Origin: Parelaphostrongylus tenuis
Taxonomy: Eukaryota > Nematoda > Chromadorea > Rhabditida > Metastrongylidae
DNA length: 64,000 nucleotides
Direction of reading: 5' to 3'
Assembly (NCBI GenBank): GCA_019055375.1
Contig: JAHQIW010006092.1
Span: 1 to 64,000, forward strand
A program made the translations under genes and the position numbers. Shown piece by piece: positions 44,561 through 54,617 of the stretch. Position 1 is the stretch's first letter. Each line of letters starts with the position of its first letter. Under the pieces are notes generated by a model, which saw only the letters and a list, made by a program, of their open reading frames with translations, was not told the origin of the DNA and did no database searches.

Positions 44561-45399
44561 CATCGCGAGGAAAAATACGCATCGCCTTTGAATAGTAATC
44601 TCATTGCTTGCACTTCGCCAAAGGTTTTTCTGACAGTTATATAGCGAAATTTAGATAATGTGGACATTTGATTGTCAGAAGAAAGCGACATATCACCTAG
44701 AAAATTTTCGTAGGCATTTTTAGTAGGTAGTACGCCAACACGTCCCAAGAATCCGCCTTAAACAAGAAAATCACAGAACCAGAAGTAAACTCCTAACTCT
44801 TACTGCCCATTTCTGTCTGATATCTTGTCGGAGTATGACCGCCTTTTTCGATCTCATCATACCTCCGATTGCCATAGATATCTGTCTGTTGTCCATTCAG
44901 ACACAGTTGGATTCAGGCCCAGAATTATACTGTGCATGCAAAAGTACCCAACTTCTCTTTGCATTCGGGAACTATATTCATAGAAATTAGCAAGACCAAT
45001 ATGTGAATAAATCTATGATTAGTACCTATGGAGTGAAAGATTCAAGTTTTTGTGTCGAACGTGTAGACGGAAGAACCAAATCACATCATGCGGTGGAGGG
45101 ATTACTCCCACTGGTTAAAATGATGCCCATTGGAAATAGGTGGGCAACGCGGAGGTCTCCGTTTTACTGTTGGACGTCTAACCACCTGAATATGATCACA
45201 TTGGAGTTATTAGGGGAGCTCGAAATTTGATTCGGCGCATAAAATCTTCTTGAGGGTATCAAGTGAAAGAAATATGTAGAGGGCGTAAACGCTACAAATA
45301 TCCAGTGTCAAAATCACCACGATAAAATAAGCTCTCAGTGCAGAATAAACGCGGATAAAAAAGTTAGTACCCATGAATCGATAGAACAAATCTATTTGT

Positions 45400-46045
45400 A
45401 TTTCAGAAAGGTTCCAACTCTAGGAGTTTACTATTCAATTCAGAGAATTGATGAGGTGGCATTGCATGAAGTGTGCAGCATCATTTTCAACAAACAAGTG
45501 ATCAGTTTCTCATTTTCATTCATTATCATAACTTGGAGGTATTTCATGGAATGGAATAGTTTCAAAACTGGAAGACTTTTAATGTGATTTTTGATTCCAG
45601 AAGAAAAAAGTGATAAAGTAATTGATTTTTCAATTATTCTTCTTATGAGGCTATGAATAGAGGATAAAGTTGTCAACATGAAAAATAAGAGAAAATATGA
45701 TGAATGAATGAATATGGGAAAGATAATATAATCAACTGAATTAATATGGATAAGATAGGATAAAAATGCTCAGTAACAGTTTAGACACACCATTTTCGTG
45801 TGTATCTGTCTTTTCCTTTAAAACGCGGGGTGCTAGGAAGGATAATCGGCGATGTTTCTACTACAAGTAGCCTAACTAAACTCCATTCTATCATCTTTTA
45901 TGACTTGTTGGCGATTGAAATTCCTTCAGTGACGATAAAGTAAAAAATCAGTTAGAAGACTGCCGCATTGTGATTGTAGCTCGCCGCGCAACCACGTCGC
46001 GTGCGGCGCCCAGATTTCCACTTGGTCACCAAGTGGTTAATGTTC
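45400..46045 (+). repeat. GC-cored dispersed repeat, copy 3
   Basis: The box TTGATGAGGTGGCATTGCATG (45450-45472), AT-rich middle with GGATAAAAATGCTCAGTAACAG, and GC-rich end (45970-46015) with CTCGCCGCGCAACC. The middle words recur at 57490-57530. Confidence 0.5.
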
Positions 46046-46999
46046 AAATTGAGTGGAGGTAATCAAACTATCTACTTACTTGATTATTTAGTTTCCAACT
46101 AGGTTACCTAACTAGAAAAATTTGAAATAATTCAGTTTTTCTAACAGTTCAGTGATTATGATTTGGATTTGGACCATATAATTCACAGTGATTAGAAGAT
46201 ACTGTGCGAAATACGCATGACAATAGTTCAATACTGCCTGAATCGAACCAAGTATTCTATTCCTCTGGAGTATAAAAGCGATGTCAAACTGCTTTGGGAA
46301 AGGAACCCTTCCGATCTACAACGATAGTCAATTCACAGTCCGTAAATTCACTGACAGGGCTGCACCAGGATAGCACGAAGAGCCAATTTCACATTCAGTG
46401 GCATTCTTGTGAAAAACAAAGCCTTTTGGTGGCAGCCCCATTTTGCGCTCATATCCGAAGAACTCTTGGATAACAAATACGTGACAACAAGTGAAAAAAC
46501 TCTCGGAAACTATGCATTATGTGGAGACGAATTATAGAAATTGATTAGAAAGTGAATGTCCAGAATTCACGACGTTTAACTTTTATTGACTGCCTATACT
46601 TGAATGAAAAATTTTTGAGCAATGATGATTGCTCATTACTGATAGATCTTGTTCTTCAACGTTCATTTTACAGAAGCTACTTTTCCGTCAATTCAGAAAA
46701 ACTTTTGGGCTTTTCGTTTGGAGTACGTATATCTTAAATATATGAAAAAAACGTTAGTTTATCACGCAATCATAGTGGTTCTAGCATTCAGTCGTGTAAT
46801 ACGCTGTACAACGAATATTATGGTATATATCTTTTAGCTTTGACATTTTTCATTATCTACAATACCTACAAGTTATTGTAGTGATCGAACTCTAGAAAAC
46901 AATGGATAGTTTGTCAAAATTGATCTACACACTCCATGCGAAACCAGTTTGTTGATAACTTCTACCATAACTAGGTTTATACCCGTCGTTCGCCCATCT

Positions 47000-47281
47000 T
47001 CAGTTATTTATGAATGATGTTTGCAAGAATGATGATTGAACAACATTGTGCACAGTATTTGGACAGGGCAGCCTTTGGAGGAGAATAGTTGGTGGGTCAA
47101 GGCTGATTTGCAATTCCATTGGGTTGAAGGCTAAAGTTAGTTTGCGGAGAAGGTTTGGTGACCTTTTGAATAAATCGTATAACATGATTTGAGAAGGCAT
47201 ACGAATACCGCTAACGAAGTTCAAGAGAGTCACAATAAGGAATAATGTAACAAGAAATTCAAGGGTCACTGCCTTAGGCAT
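47000..47281 (-). CDS. Possible small secreted protein, 93 codons
   Basis: Starts MPKAVTLEFLVTLFLIVTLL followed by NFVSG, a textbook signal peptide, then IRMPSQIMLYDLFKR with a dibasic KR and a 60-residue rest with one Cys. Its ATG lies only 11 bp from the ATG of the divergent pseudogene at 47293. Possibly a first exon. No family was recognised; a peptide precursor is conceivable but no amidation glycine precedes the KR. Confidence 0.35.
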   Translation of the reverse strand: MPKAVTLEFLVTLFLIVTLLNFVSGIRMPSQIMLYDLFKRSPNLLRKLTLAFNPMELQISLDPPTILLQRLPCPNTVHNVVQSSFLQTSFINN

Positions 47282-47292
47282 AATTCTCTCTG

Positions 47293-47788
47293 ATGGTGCG
47301 CGCTCGCTATGAGGGTTGGGCCAAGCTTCTCACCATCCCAACCCATGTCTGTGGTATTACTGCGAGGACTGCATGTAATTTACAAATCTACAAGAAGGCC
47401 CCGCAAAAAGGCCAAAGCTGGAGAAATCAAAAAGAATGATCAACAGTAAGTAGAGGCTTTACCGGAACCACCATTTCCTCAGCCGTTCTATGAACAACAA
47501 GACCCCAACGGGGACGTTGAAAAAAATTTAGGAAACTTGCGGACGAAACTTTTAGAACTCTTGTGCACTAACGCGCGAGTAGGTTTTACTCAAACCTCAC
47601 CGAACCAGAAAAAGTGGAATGAAAGAGGTTCTAGAGCTGATAAGGCAAGAAAACATAAGATTATCCGTTAGTGGAAAAGTGAAGATTTTGAACTGATTCC
47701 TCGACATTCAGATGTCGAAATAAGTAGAAAGGATTTTGAAGATGCTTCACTTTACCGACGAGGTGTCTTGTCGTTAAATAAAAGGTGA
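47293..47788 (+). pseudogene. Disrupted, intron-poor coding sequence of unknown conserved protein
   Basis: From ATG at 47293 the sequence reads MVRARYEGWAKLLTIPTHVC, then after a frame change RRPRKKAKAGEIKKNDQ, a TAA (47447), then about 73 open codons including PFPQPFYEQQDPNGDVEKNL and GFTQTSPNQKKWNERGSRAD, a TAG (47669), and finally FEDASLYRRGVLSLNKR with a stop at 47786-47788. The codon texture is plainly that of a conserved, basic, non-repetitive protein, perhaps of organelle or ribosome type, but I cannot name it. One frameshift and two stops, with no long introns, suggest a processed or duplicated pseudogene. GTAAGT over the TAA could instead be a splice donor. Confidence 0.55.
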
Positions 47789-48619
47789 AATATTATGAAT
47801 GAACTTTTTACGAGGATTTTTTGGCCCAAAGAGTGACTACTCCTCTTGAAATCCTTCATTTATCAGCAGTATTACCACATCCTTGTACAAAATAAATTTT
47901 CCACCCCTAATGACCAATTTGTATCGCCTGTCTTGCGAGAACGTAGCTCGAAACACAGTTTCTACAACTAAAATTCTCTAATCGAGATTTGTGTGGAGGT
48001 ATTTCTAATATGTAGCTCGAGTGAGTGTAGGAAGAGTGCGCGTTCATCACTGCTCATAATGCGTTACTTCCCCTATCAGCACCCATATTCGAAAAAACCT
48101 GTTTTACGCTCTTTGTGGACATTTGAGTAGTCATTCGATAGGCTAAATCTCGAAGAATCGAAAGATGTACTTCATTTTTTGAAAAGTCTCTGTATTACAC
48201 GTAATAGGGAAAAGAATATGTTATTCAACACTCAAGCATCTTTCGATGAGCAACGCCCTTCTTTAAAATATCCAGCAGTTCTTCGACAGCACAAATCTTG
48301 GCGAATTTAACATAAAAATTCCAAGGATATGCTTAGTTTTCGAGCGAGACTTCTTAGCTCATCGTTACAGCTAAAAGAATTTGAACTTTACACTAGGCGC
48401 GCACCGGACGCCACATGCAAATAGGCTGCGCGACTGGCACGGCGCCGAGTGTGAGACTCAACAATCTTTTAGCTGTAGCAACGCATCAAAACTTCATTCT
48501 CAAGAACCAGGCTTATCATTGTGACTGTTGAGATTTGTGCTATCGAATGGTCATTGAAAATCTGAATGGAAACCTCTGCCCAGCGAAAGATGATTGAATG
48601 TTAAGGAAAAATTGGTACT
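47789..48619. other. No gene recognised
   Basis: AT-rich, with a GC-rich island at 48395-48455 (GGCGCGCACCGGACGCC, GGCACGGCGCCG). Confidence 0.35.
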
Positions 48620-48850
48620 TTTATGTCAAGCGGTGACAAATCTTTAAGCCACTCTCATTCGCTGAACACGCAATTTTCATAGGAGTATTTGAAGTTCGAC
48701 ACAAAAGGGTGACTTAGAAACTGGCAGTGCATAGTTGTAACCAGTGATTTGAGCTTTGTAATAATTACTAACACTTCTACAAAAAGTCCTTATCCAGCGA
48801 TTGAGATCGACTCAAAAATCTGTCGCTGTCTAACATGTAAGTACCGTAAA
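48620..48850. mobile_element. Short long-TIR MITE (~230 bp)
   Basis: The left arm CTCTCATTCGCTGAAC and right arm CCAGCGATTGAGATCG, ending in GCTGTCTAACATGTAAGTACC, lie almost back to back, so the interior is deleted. Variant outer motif as at 25710. Confidence 0.5.
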
Positions 48851-49194
48851 TCTTGCTTCACCTTTATAGCATAATATAAAAACTACTTGGAAAATAAAAC
48901 ACACCCTTCAGATTTTTAACATTTATGCTTTTCACCTCGAAAAGAAATAACAAATAATTTATTTGATATGGGTGCGTATGAGAGAGAAGCATCAAGAATA
49001 CTTCTTTGGAGACACATATTTCTGACCAATAGTTTGCATAACGCCAATGATCAAGTCTTTTATTCAAACACGGCTGTCCGTTACCGCTTAGAATTCTTCC
49101 ACTATCCAGAAGTACTCATCCTTTTCTTGCTTGTTTCAACTCTGAGCTATTGGATATCAACGAATGACTGATATAAACTTAGCTATAGTGAGAG

Positions 49195-49265
49195 TCAGCG
49201 ATGAAGCGGTGTCGATTACAGCATGCATTATCATTTTTGTTGTAAATTGCTCATTATTTCCAATT
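49195..49265 (+). repeat. Box of the GC-cored repeat, isolated
   Basis: GTCAGCGATGAAGCGGTGTC...GCATGCATTATCA resembles the box at 30525 and 45450. No GC-rich end follows. Confidence 0.3.
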
Positions 49266-50639
49266 TTTATTCACTATGATGGCTCTTTGAGTTTTTTTAC
49301 AAAAATTGCTAGATCAAAACCAAAGTTTTCTATTGTGATATCCTTCATACAATTCGATACAATTGATTAATTGTCAACTTCAGCATAATTCCATAATAAA
49401 GCAACGTTTTTCTCTATAGAGGACGCATATATCTGAACCCAAATTATATGAGCGAAGAGAAGAAATTTTTTTCCATCAAAGTAATATAAGAATTCCGAAA
49501 ATTTTCGCAAAACGGCAAAAAAACCATAATCAAATAGCGAAAGTCGCGTATTTTGCTCAGCGCTTATCGATTTCTGTAGCCGTTCCTTAGGGGTTAATAC
49601 CCACTGATGATCTAACGTTTAAGGATCCATTTATATTCAAAGTTAGACCCATTATCTTCTGTTAAGACGAACCGACGGTTAGGATAGCATGGTTTTCAAC
49701 TCCAATAACATCCATACTGACACAACCCACCCCATCTGACGAACACTCAGATGTCTTGACCGTCTACGTATTGTGCACGCAACCATGCGCACATAATGGA
49801 GTCATTCGACTTACTACTCTTTGAACAAACGTGTCCAATTGCCTCTGCATTGCAAGCCACCCACAAGCTGTCTTATACAACCTCCAGGGGAGCTGTGAAC
49901 ATGTATGTTATGATTCGGCAGTTCATCGGGGCTCTTTAAAGGAGTGGGTCTGGAATCTCAATCTTCAGATATCCGGAAGCACTTTGCCGCAAATTAGGTA
50001 TTGGCAATGAGCAGCGCTGGCGTCTACCCAGATGGTTCTTCAAAAATAATCGAAGGTGAAAGCTCAGTAATTGATCTTGGGCCCAAGAGATACTGTAGGT
50101 ATATAATGACTGCTTTTATCTGCTTTACTCAAGAGGAAATGGATAATGATTTAGGCTGTCTGAATGATGATCATAGTACATACAAGATCACCCGTGAGCA
50201 CCGAAAGATACTGGATCTCTTCTTGAACGTGAAAAGAAGCTCAGGTGATAACACATTACATTATGAGTGATACCCGAAAAGCCAACTAATAGATATACTG
50301 GTTCACTACCACTTCTCCTCATCCCTCACACACAAAAGGCGTTAATAAGAACTTTTCTAATAGTGCCAATGTGTGTACTGTGAGAAGCAGAGAGTAGAAT
50401 CCGTGAAAATGCTCGAGAAATAAGCTACAGTCTAATGGACACGCATTTTTAGCTCCTCGTTTTGGGTTTAAAGGAACAAGACGCCTCCGACGAAAAATCC
50501 AACTGAAGAAGAGTCTCGTTCATTCTGCTTTTCTTTCAAATGAGATAGTACAGTTATAAAGCGTTATCTGAAAAGAGCGGCTCTAGGGAAATCGGCTGAC
50601 GATTATTGAAATAGTCACCGAATATTCTGAGCGCCAATA

Positions 50640-51035
50640 GTTCGCACCTGCTTATATGGCCGTCTCTGTACAACAAAACAGTGCCAAATATGCCCTAACG
50701 ACAGAGACGGTGATTGCCATGAGCGTAGGCACAGTTTACCTAATCCCTTGCAAAGCTTGCGGCGGAAAATACATTGGCGAAATGGGTAGGCCACTCTATG
50801 TCGCTAGAACACCTGCTGACAAACGTAGTACTAAAGCAAACACCCACTAGGCACGCACAGGGCCACAGTCACACAACGAAGTGGATTTTGACATTGAAGT
50901 CGCTATCCTTGCGCAGGAGCATCAAACATTAGTGCGAAAGATTCTAGCAGCGTTTTGAATTAATAAGGCCAATCCAACTATAAACCGCAGAGAGGAATGC
51001 CTCGTAATCACTCGTGATATGAACCAGTATATAAG
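50640..51035 (+). pseudogene. Penelope-like element: GIY-YIG endonuclease remnant
   Basis: Frames join across a shift. First the Cys-rich linker CTTKQCQICPNDRDGDC (about 50673-50725), then the endonuclease block VGTVYLIPCKACGGKYIGEM followed by GRPL (50722-50800), stops, then AILAQEHQTLVRKILAAF and NPTINRREECLVITRDM at the C-end. The Cys linker preceding GIY-YIG is typical of Penelope-like retroelements. Upstream reverse transcriptase was not recognised. Inactive. Confidence 0.75.
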
Positions 51036-51175
51036 ACTGTTGTTTTGATGGATGAAATGCATTACGAGTCTATGTGATCTTCTTGCGGTAATCTCCACTT
51101 GAACTATTCAGTGATAGATATATAAAAATCGACGAGTATGTTGATAGTCGATTTGTTCTCCTTAAACCAGACACA

Positions 51176-51240
51176 AGGTGCCATACCAATGTTTATTCCA
51201 CAACTGAAATTTCGGCAGTTCGCCTTTTTCAGGGAACAAA
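51176..51240 (-). ncRNA. Hammerhead-like repeat of the Penelope type, inverted copy
   Basis: On the minus strand CTGAAAAAGGCGAACTGCCGAAA is followed by TTTCAGTTGTGGAATAAACAT. It is the same unit as 51259-51312 in opposite orientation. The G of the CUGANGA box is A here. Confidence 0.5.
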
Positions 51241-51258
51241 CAACTGAACATCTGGACT

Positions 51259-51312
51259 TATCCAGGCTCTGAAGAAGGCGAGCTGCCGAAACGTCAGCTG
51301 TGGGATAAACAT
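51259..51312 (+). ncRNA. Hammerhead-like motif downstream of Penelope remnant
   Basis: ATCC...GCT, CTGAAGA (51269-51275), GGC/GCC stem, GAAA (51288-51291), CGTC then AGC...GGAT. Outer and inner parts of stem I can pair (ATCC/GGAT, GCT/AGC). Both core boxes are canonical, with one extra A before stem II. Penelope-like elements are known to carry minimal hammerheads in their terminal repeats. The position just after the endonuclease fits that. Confidence 0.55.
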
Positions 51313-51494
51313 CAATACAACACCTCTTGTTAGGCTCAAGAAGAAAATTAGGATTCAGTGGAGCCTACCGAGGTTGATAGATAGTCGTTCTTGGTAGCTG
51401 ACAGTTGATTTTGTGCATGATGCGATTGACACCTGGGTCTAGCAATTGTTCTAAAGCAGTAATGGAAGTCTTTGACTGATTGGGTTGTAAACAA

Positions 51495-51545
51495 CTTGAT
51501 CTTTCCAGGCTCTGGCGAAACGTCAGCTGTTGAATAAAGAATGAA
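51495..51545 (+). repeat. Deleted copy of the Penelope hammerhead unit
   Basis: TCCAGGCTCTG runs directly into GCGAAACGTCAGCTGTTGAATAAA. Compared with 51259-51312, about 16 nt comprising most of CUGANGA and stem II are missing. It lies about 235 bp downstream in direct orientation. Confidence 0.55.
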
Positions 51546-51699
51546 GATGATTATAACACCTCGTGTCTTGCTTAAGAATTGAGTAAGGAGTTGTTGATGG
51601 AATTTTTCAAGCGCTTCGGATAACACTTTGGCAAGACAGATGTTAGAAATATATAACATGCAAGTATGTTCTTCAAGCAACAATGTGGCTATTAAAAAT

Positions 51700-52750
51700 A
51701 CCTTTACTAAAAAATTCTTTATAATATTCCATCTTTTTGTAATTATGCTTCTAACATATAAACTTCACTCATAAGCACTAAAGCCCGCTCTAAAGTTCAA
51801 TCAAGGAGTCATCCAGTTGAAGTGCAAAACGCGATCTTCATTTTGCTTCTACAGAGCTGTACACAAACTTTTTCAAAAATCAGATGAAGCACCGAAATTT
51901 GTGAGATTTCAGCTATAGATTTAATATCAGTAGTAAGGTAAAAAAAGCCACTCACAACTCCTAGTCAAGCTAATAATTCAAATTGGGTGTAAAACTCAAT
52001 GTTACTTTTACTTCCACAAAAAGTTTCAAAAAAGCTTTTCGTAAACTAAACACATTACAAAAATTTTCGAAATCTAACTTTCGGATGAATACTGAAATTT
52101 TTTTCCAGCGAGAAAAGCTCCCAATATTCGTGCATTCAAAATAGATACATTTGGTCCCAAAAGGGTTAAGCAATAATTCACAAGTAGAAAAATATTTTCA
52201 CGAAAACGTTAACCATTTTAGGCTATCTGATATATGTAGGTGTCGTCTGAGGTACATTGTACTTTCAAAACTTTATTGTTAAATTTGTCAAAACAAAAGG
52301 AAAACAGTAGGCGCTTGACCACATACTTGTCCGTCCTCTGGGATAACGTCTTTCTCGGTCTCACTGGAGATGATAGAGCTGCCCGGGTAGGATGAAAGAA
52401 GCTAATATATGGGTCCCAAGAGAGATTCTTCCAAAAAACAAGCTCCAAAGTTATATTTATAACGAAACTAGATTTAAATTGAAACGAAAGTAAGAATAAC
52501 TGCAGATAAGTTTCTGAAACTGTTGCTTGGAGGTGGCCAGCAGCTTGAGACAAACTTGAATGCAATAAGCAACACAATATGTCTGAGTGCTGACATTCAT
52601 AAATAGCGATTTGACATGACAGATACGATTTCCACTTCAGCGCATAAAATCCATTAGCCTATTCGTTCGTGGAAAGCTTGCAAGTCATCAATCAATCTCG
52701 CACTCTTTTCAAGACAAAGGAACTACGATTGTTGGCAGGAAAGTGGAGGA
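51700..52750. other. No gene recognised
   Basis: A 119-codon minus-strand open frame (52218-52577) has one hydrophobic stretch but no recognisable family and no splice support. Confidence 0.3.
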
Positions 52751-52756
52751 GTTACA

Positions 52757-52798
52757 TATATATATACTACATAATATATATATATATATATATATATT
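52757..52798. repeat. (TA)n microsatellite
   Basis: About 20 TA units with one interruption. Confidence 0.85.
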
Positions 52799-53334
52799 AG
52801 CTCAGGAAGGGCAACAGTTAGAGGTGTAAAGCACGAGTGGTGGCCGTTTTAACTCACACAAGACGAACAAGTCCATTATCCCTTCTGGGAGAAGAATCGC
52901 TATCGATTGCTGAAGGAAAAGCGAGTTTGATGTGGAAAGACATGTAACTACTTTGGATGGAAATGTTGGACCAAACGGGGAGAGCTATCACGAGACTCCA
53001 AGAAGAAACGGTATCAGGTACTCAACGACAACCATGAACACAATCTTGAAAAAGCAGAATTCATTTCCACTAGGTCATTGCGTTGGCTTTTAACACAGAG
53101 GTTGACGAAATCGTGTGTTTTATATAGACGTAAGACACTTCCCCACTGAAGCGGAATTGGGACATCTACATTCCCTAATATTCTTGATGTTACTAATGTC
53201 TTTCTTCATAAATAAATTGAAAGTAATTTGAAAAAAATTTCCTGCAGTTCTGAGGAACAAAATGTTATACACAACAAAAGTAGGGTATTAAAACGAAGCG
53301 CTTTTTCGCTGCCACTTCATTTCGACGGTCTCTG

Positions 53335-53570
53335 GAAGCTACTGTGAACTTAAACCGTGAGTAAGTGTTTCAGCTTCTTCGCCGCTGCTTTGTCCAGATT
53401 GTTGTACAATGCTCAATACCGTCGATTCAATCGTCACCATCTTTAACACGTTGGCAACGACAAGGGTCGATTTCAACCCTTGTCGCACGCCGCGTGTGCG
53501 GCGGGGAGGCGCGGCGGCGCGACGGAGCAGAGTCTGCACTATTACGCTTTGCAATGGAAATATAGCAGTT
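53335..53570 (+). repeat. GC-rich island with GTTGGCAACG, likely GC-cored repeat end
   Basis: CACGTTGGCAACGAC (53447-53461) followed by GCCGCGTGTGCGGCGGGG and GCGCGGCGGCGCGAC (53490-53525), like the ends at 3070 and 57770. Confidence 0.4.
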
Positions 53571-53589
53571 AGTTTGAGAATCTGAGATA

Positions 53590-54410
53590 CTGAGGGAATA
53601 TTAGCGTGATAAAATGATCAAATATAATAAGAGATACTTTGGTAAAAGTTTTATATTTCAAGGAAATGCCCATGTATCGAAAAGTTATTCAAGTTTTTAA
53701 CGGGAAAAGCAATTATTGTGAAAAGGAACTTATTTCCAGCTGTTATATGACTTCGTTTCTTCCTTTTTTACCCATGCTTTTCTAGCTGCCACTATGTTTG
53801 CTTTGTGAAAAGACTATTATACCCCGTTCTACAACGAAAAAGTACACGTTTTACAGTTCAGTTCGTTTTACAATTCAGTTCGTGTTAATCAACTTTACAG
53901 GGTATTTTATCCATTACAAAGTAAGATTTTGATTTCAAGAAGAGAGCTATCGATACAGAATAATAATTGTGAAGCAAATCAATGAAATGTTACAGAAAAG
54001 GCTCCTGTAGAGGGTTTATAGTAAAAAGAATGCTCATGAAATCTTCTATGTTTCAACAAACAAATCGCTTCCTACAAGGAAAAACATTTTTTCTGAATCC
54101 AGATAACATGTTTTTCTGATTAATTGAGTCAGTCATTCAATAAACTGTATAACGCCGCTTGATAGTAAGCCTAGTTTCTGAAAGAACCTCAGTACTGCGT
54201 TATACTGAAGTAGAAGATTGACGTTTCGCCTTACGATGCGTTGTTTTAACTTCACAAAGAAATTCGTTACTAGCCTTCCTATCAATTATTTTTGATTGTA
54301 TGCAAAGTCTATTGCTAGGAAAGATAGTTCATCGACAGAGAAATTTCTATAAACGTACTTTTAGTAGAAACAACGCTTAGTTATTTTAAATCTTCTCTGA
54401 CCATCAAAAG
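53590..54410. repeat. Degenerate ~350-bp period repeat, block 6
   Basis: Two or more units: TTCTAGCTGCCACT (53785) and TTCAATAAACTGTA (54130), 345 bp apart, and the word TTCTATAAACGTACTTTTAG near 54345. A small direct duplication (TTTTACARTTCAGTTCG twice) sits at 53852-53890. Confidence 0.6.
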
Positions 54411-54495
54411 TGTGTAGATCCCTGTGGATTGTGTGGATCTATTCACTTTATTTATTCAACAATCAAAATACGTATAACGTACAAACATATAACAT

Positions 54496-54516
54496 ATATA
54501 TATATATATATATCTT
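54496..54516. repeat. (TA)n microsatellite
   Basis: About ten TA units. Confidence 0.8.
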
Positions 54517-54617
54517 TATTTAGGCTTGCATGTATGTGCAGACACATATGTGCTACACATATGTATGCCATAGATACATATAACAACAATGATACAATAA
54601 TTTGACCCAATAGAACT

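Noticed and set aside
52218..52577. Minus-strand ORF of 119 codons
   Set aside because: Long for chance in this DNA, but there is no family, signal peptide or splice support.
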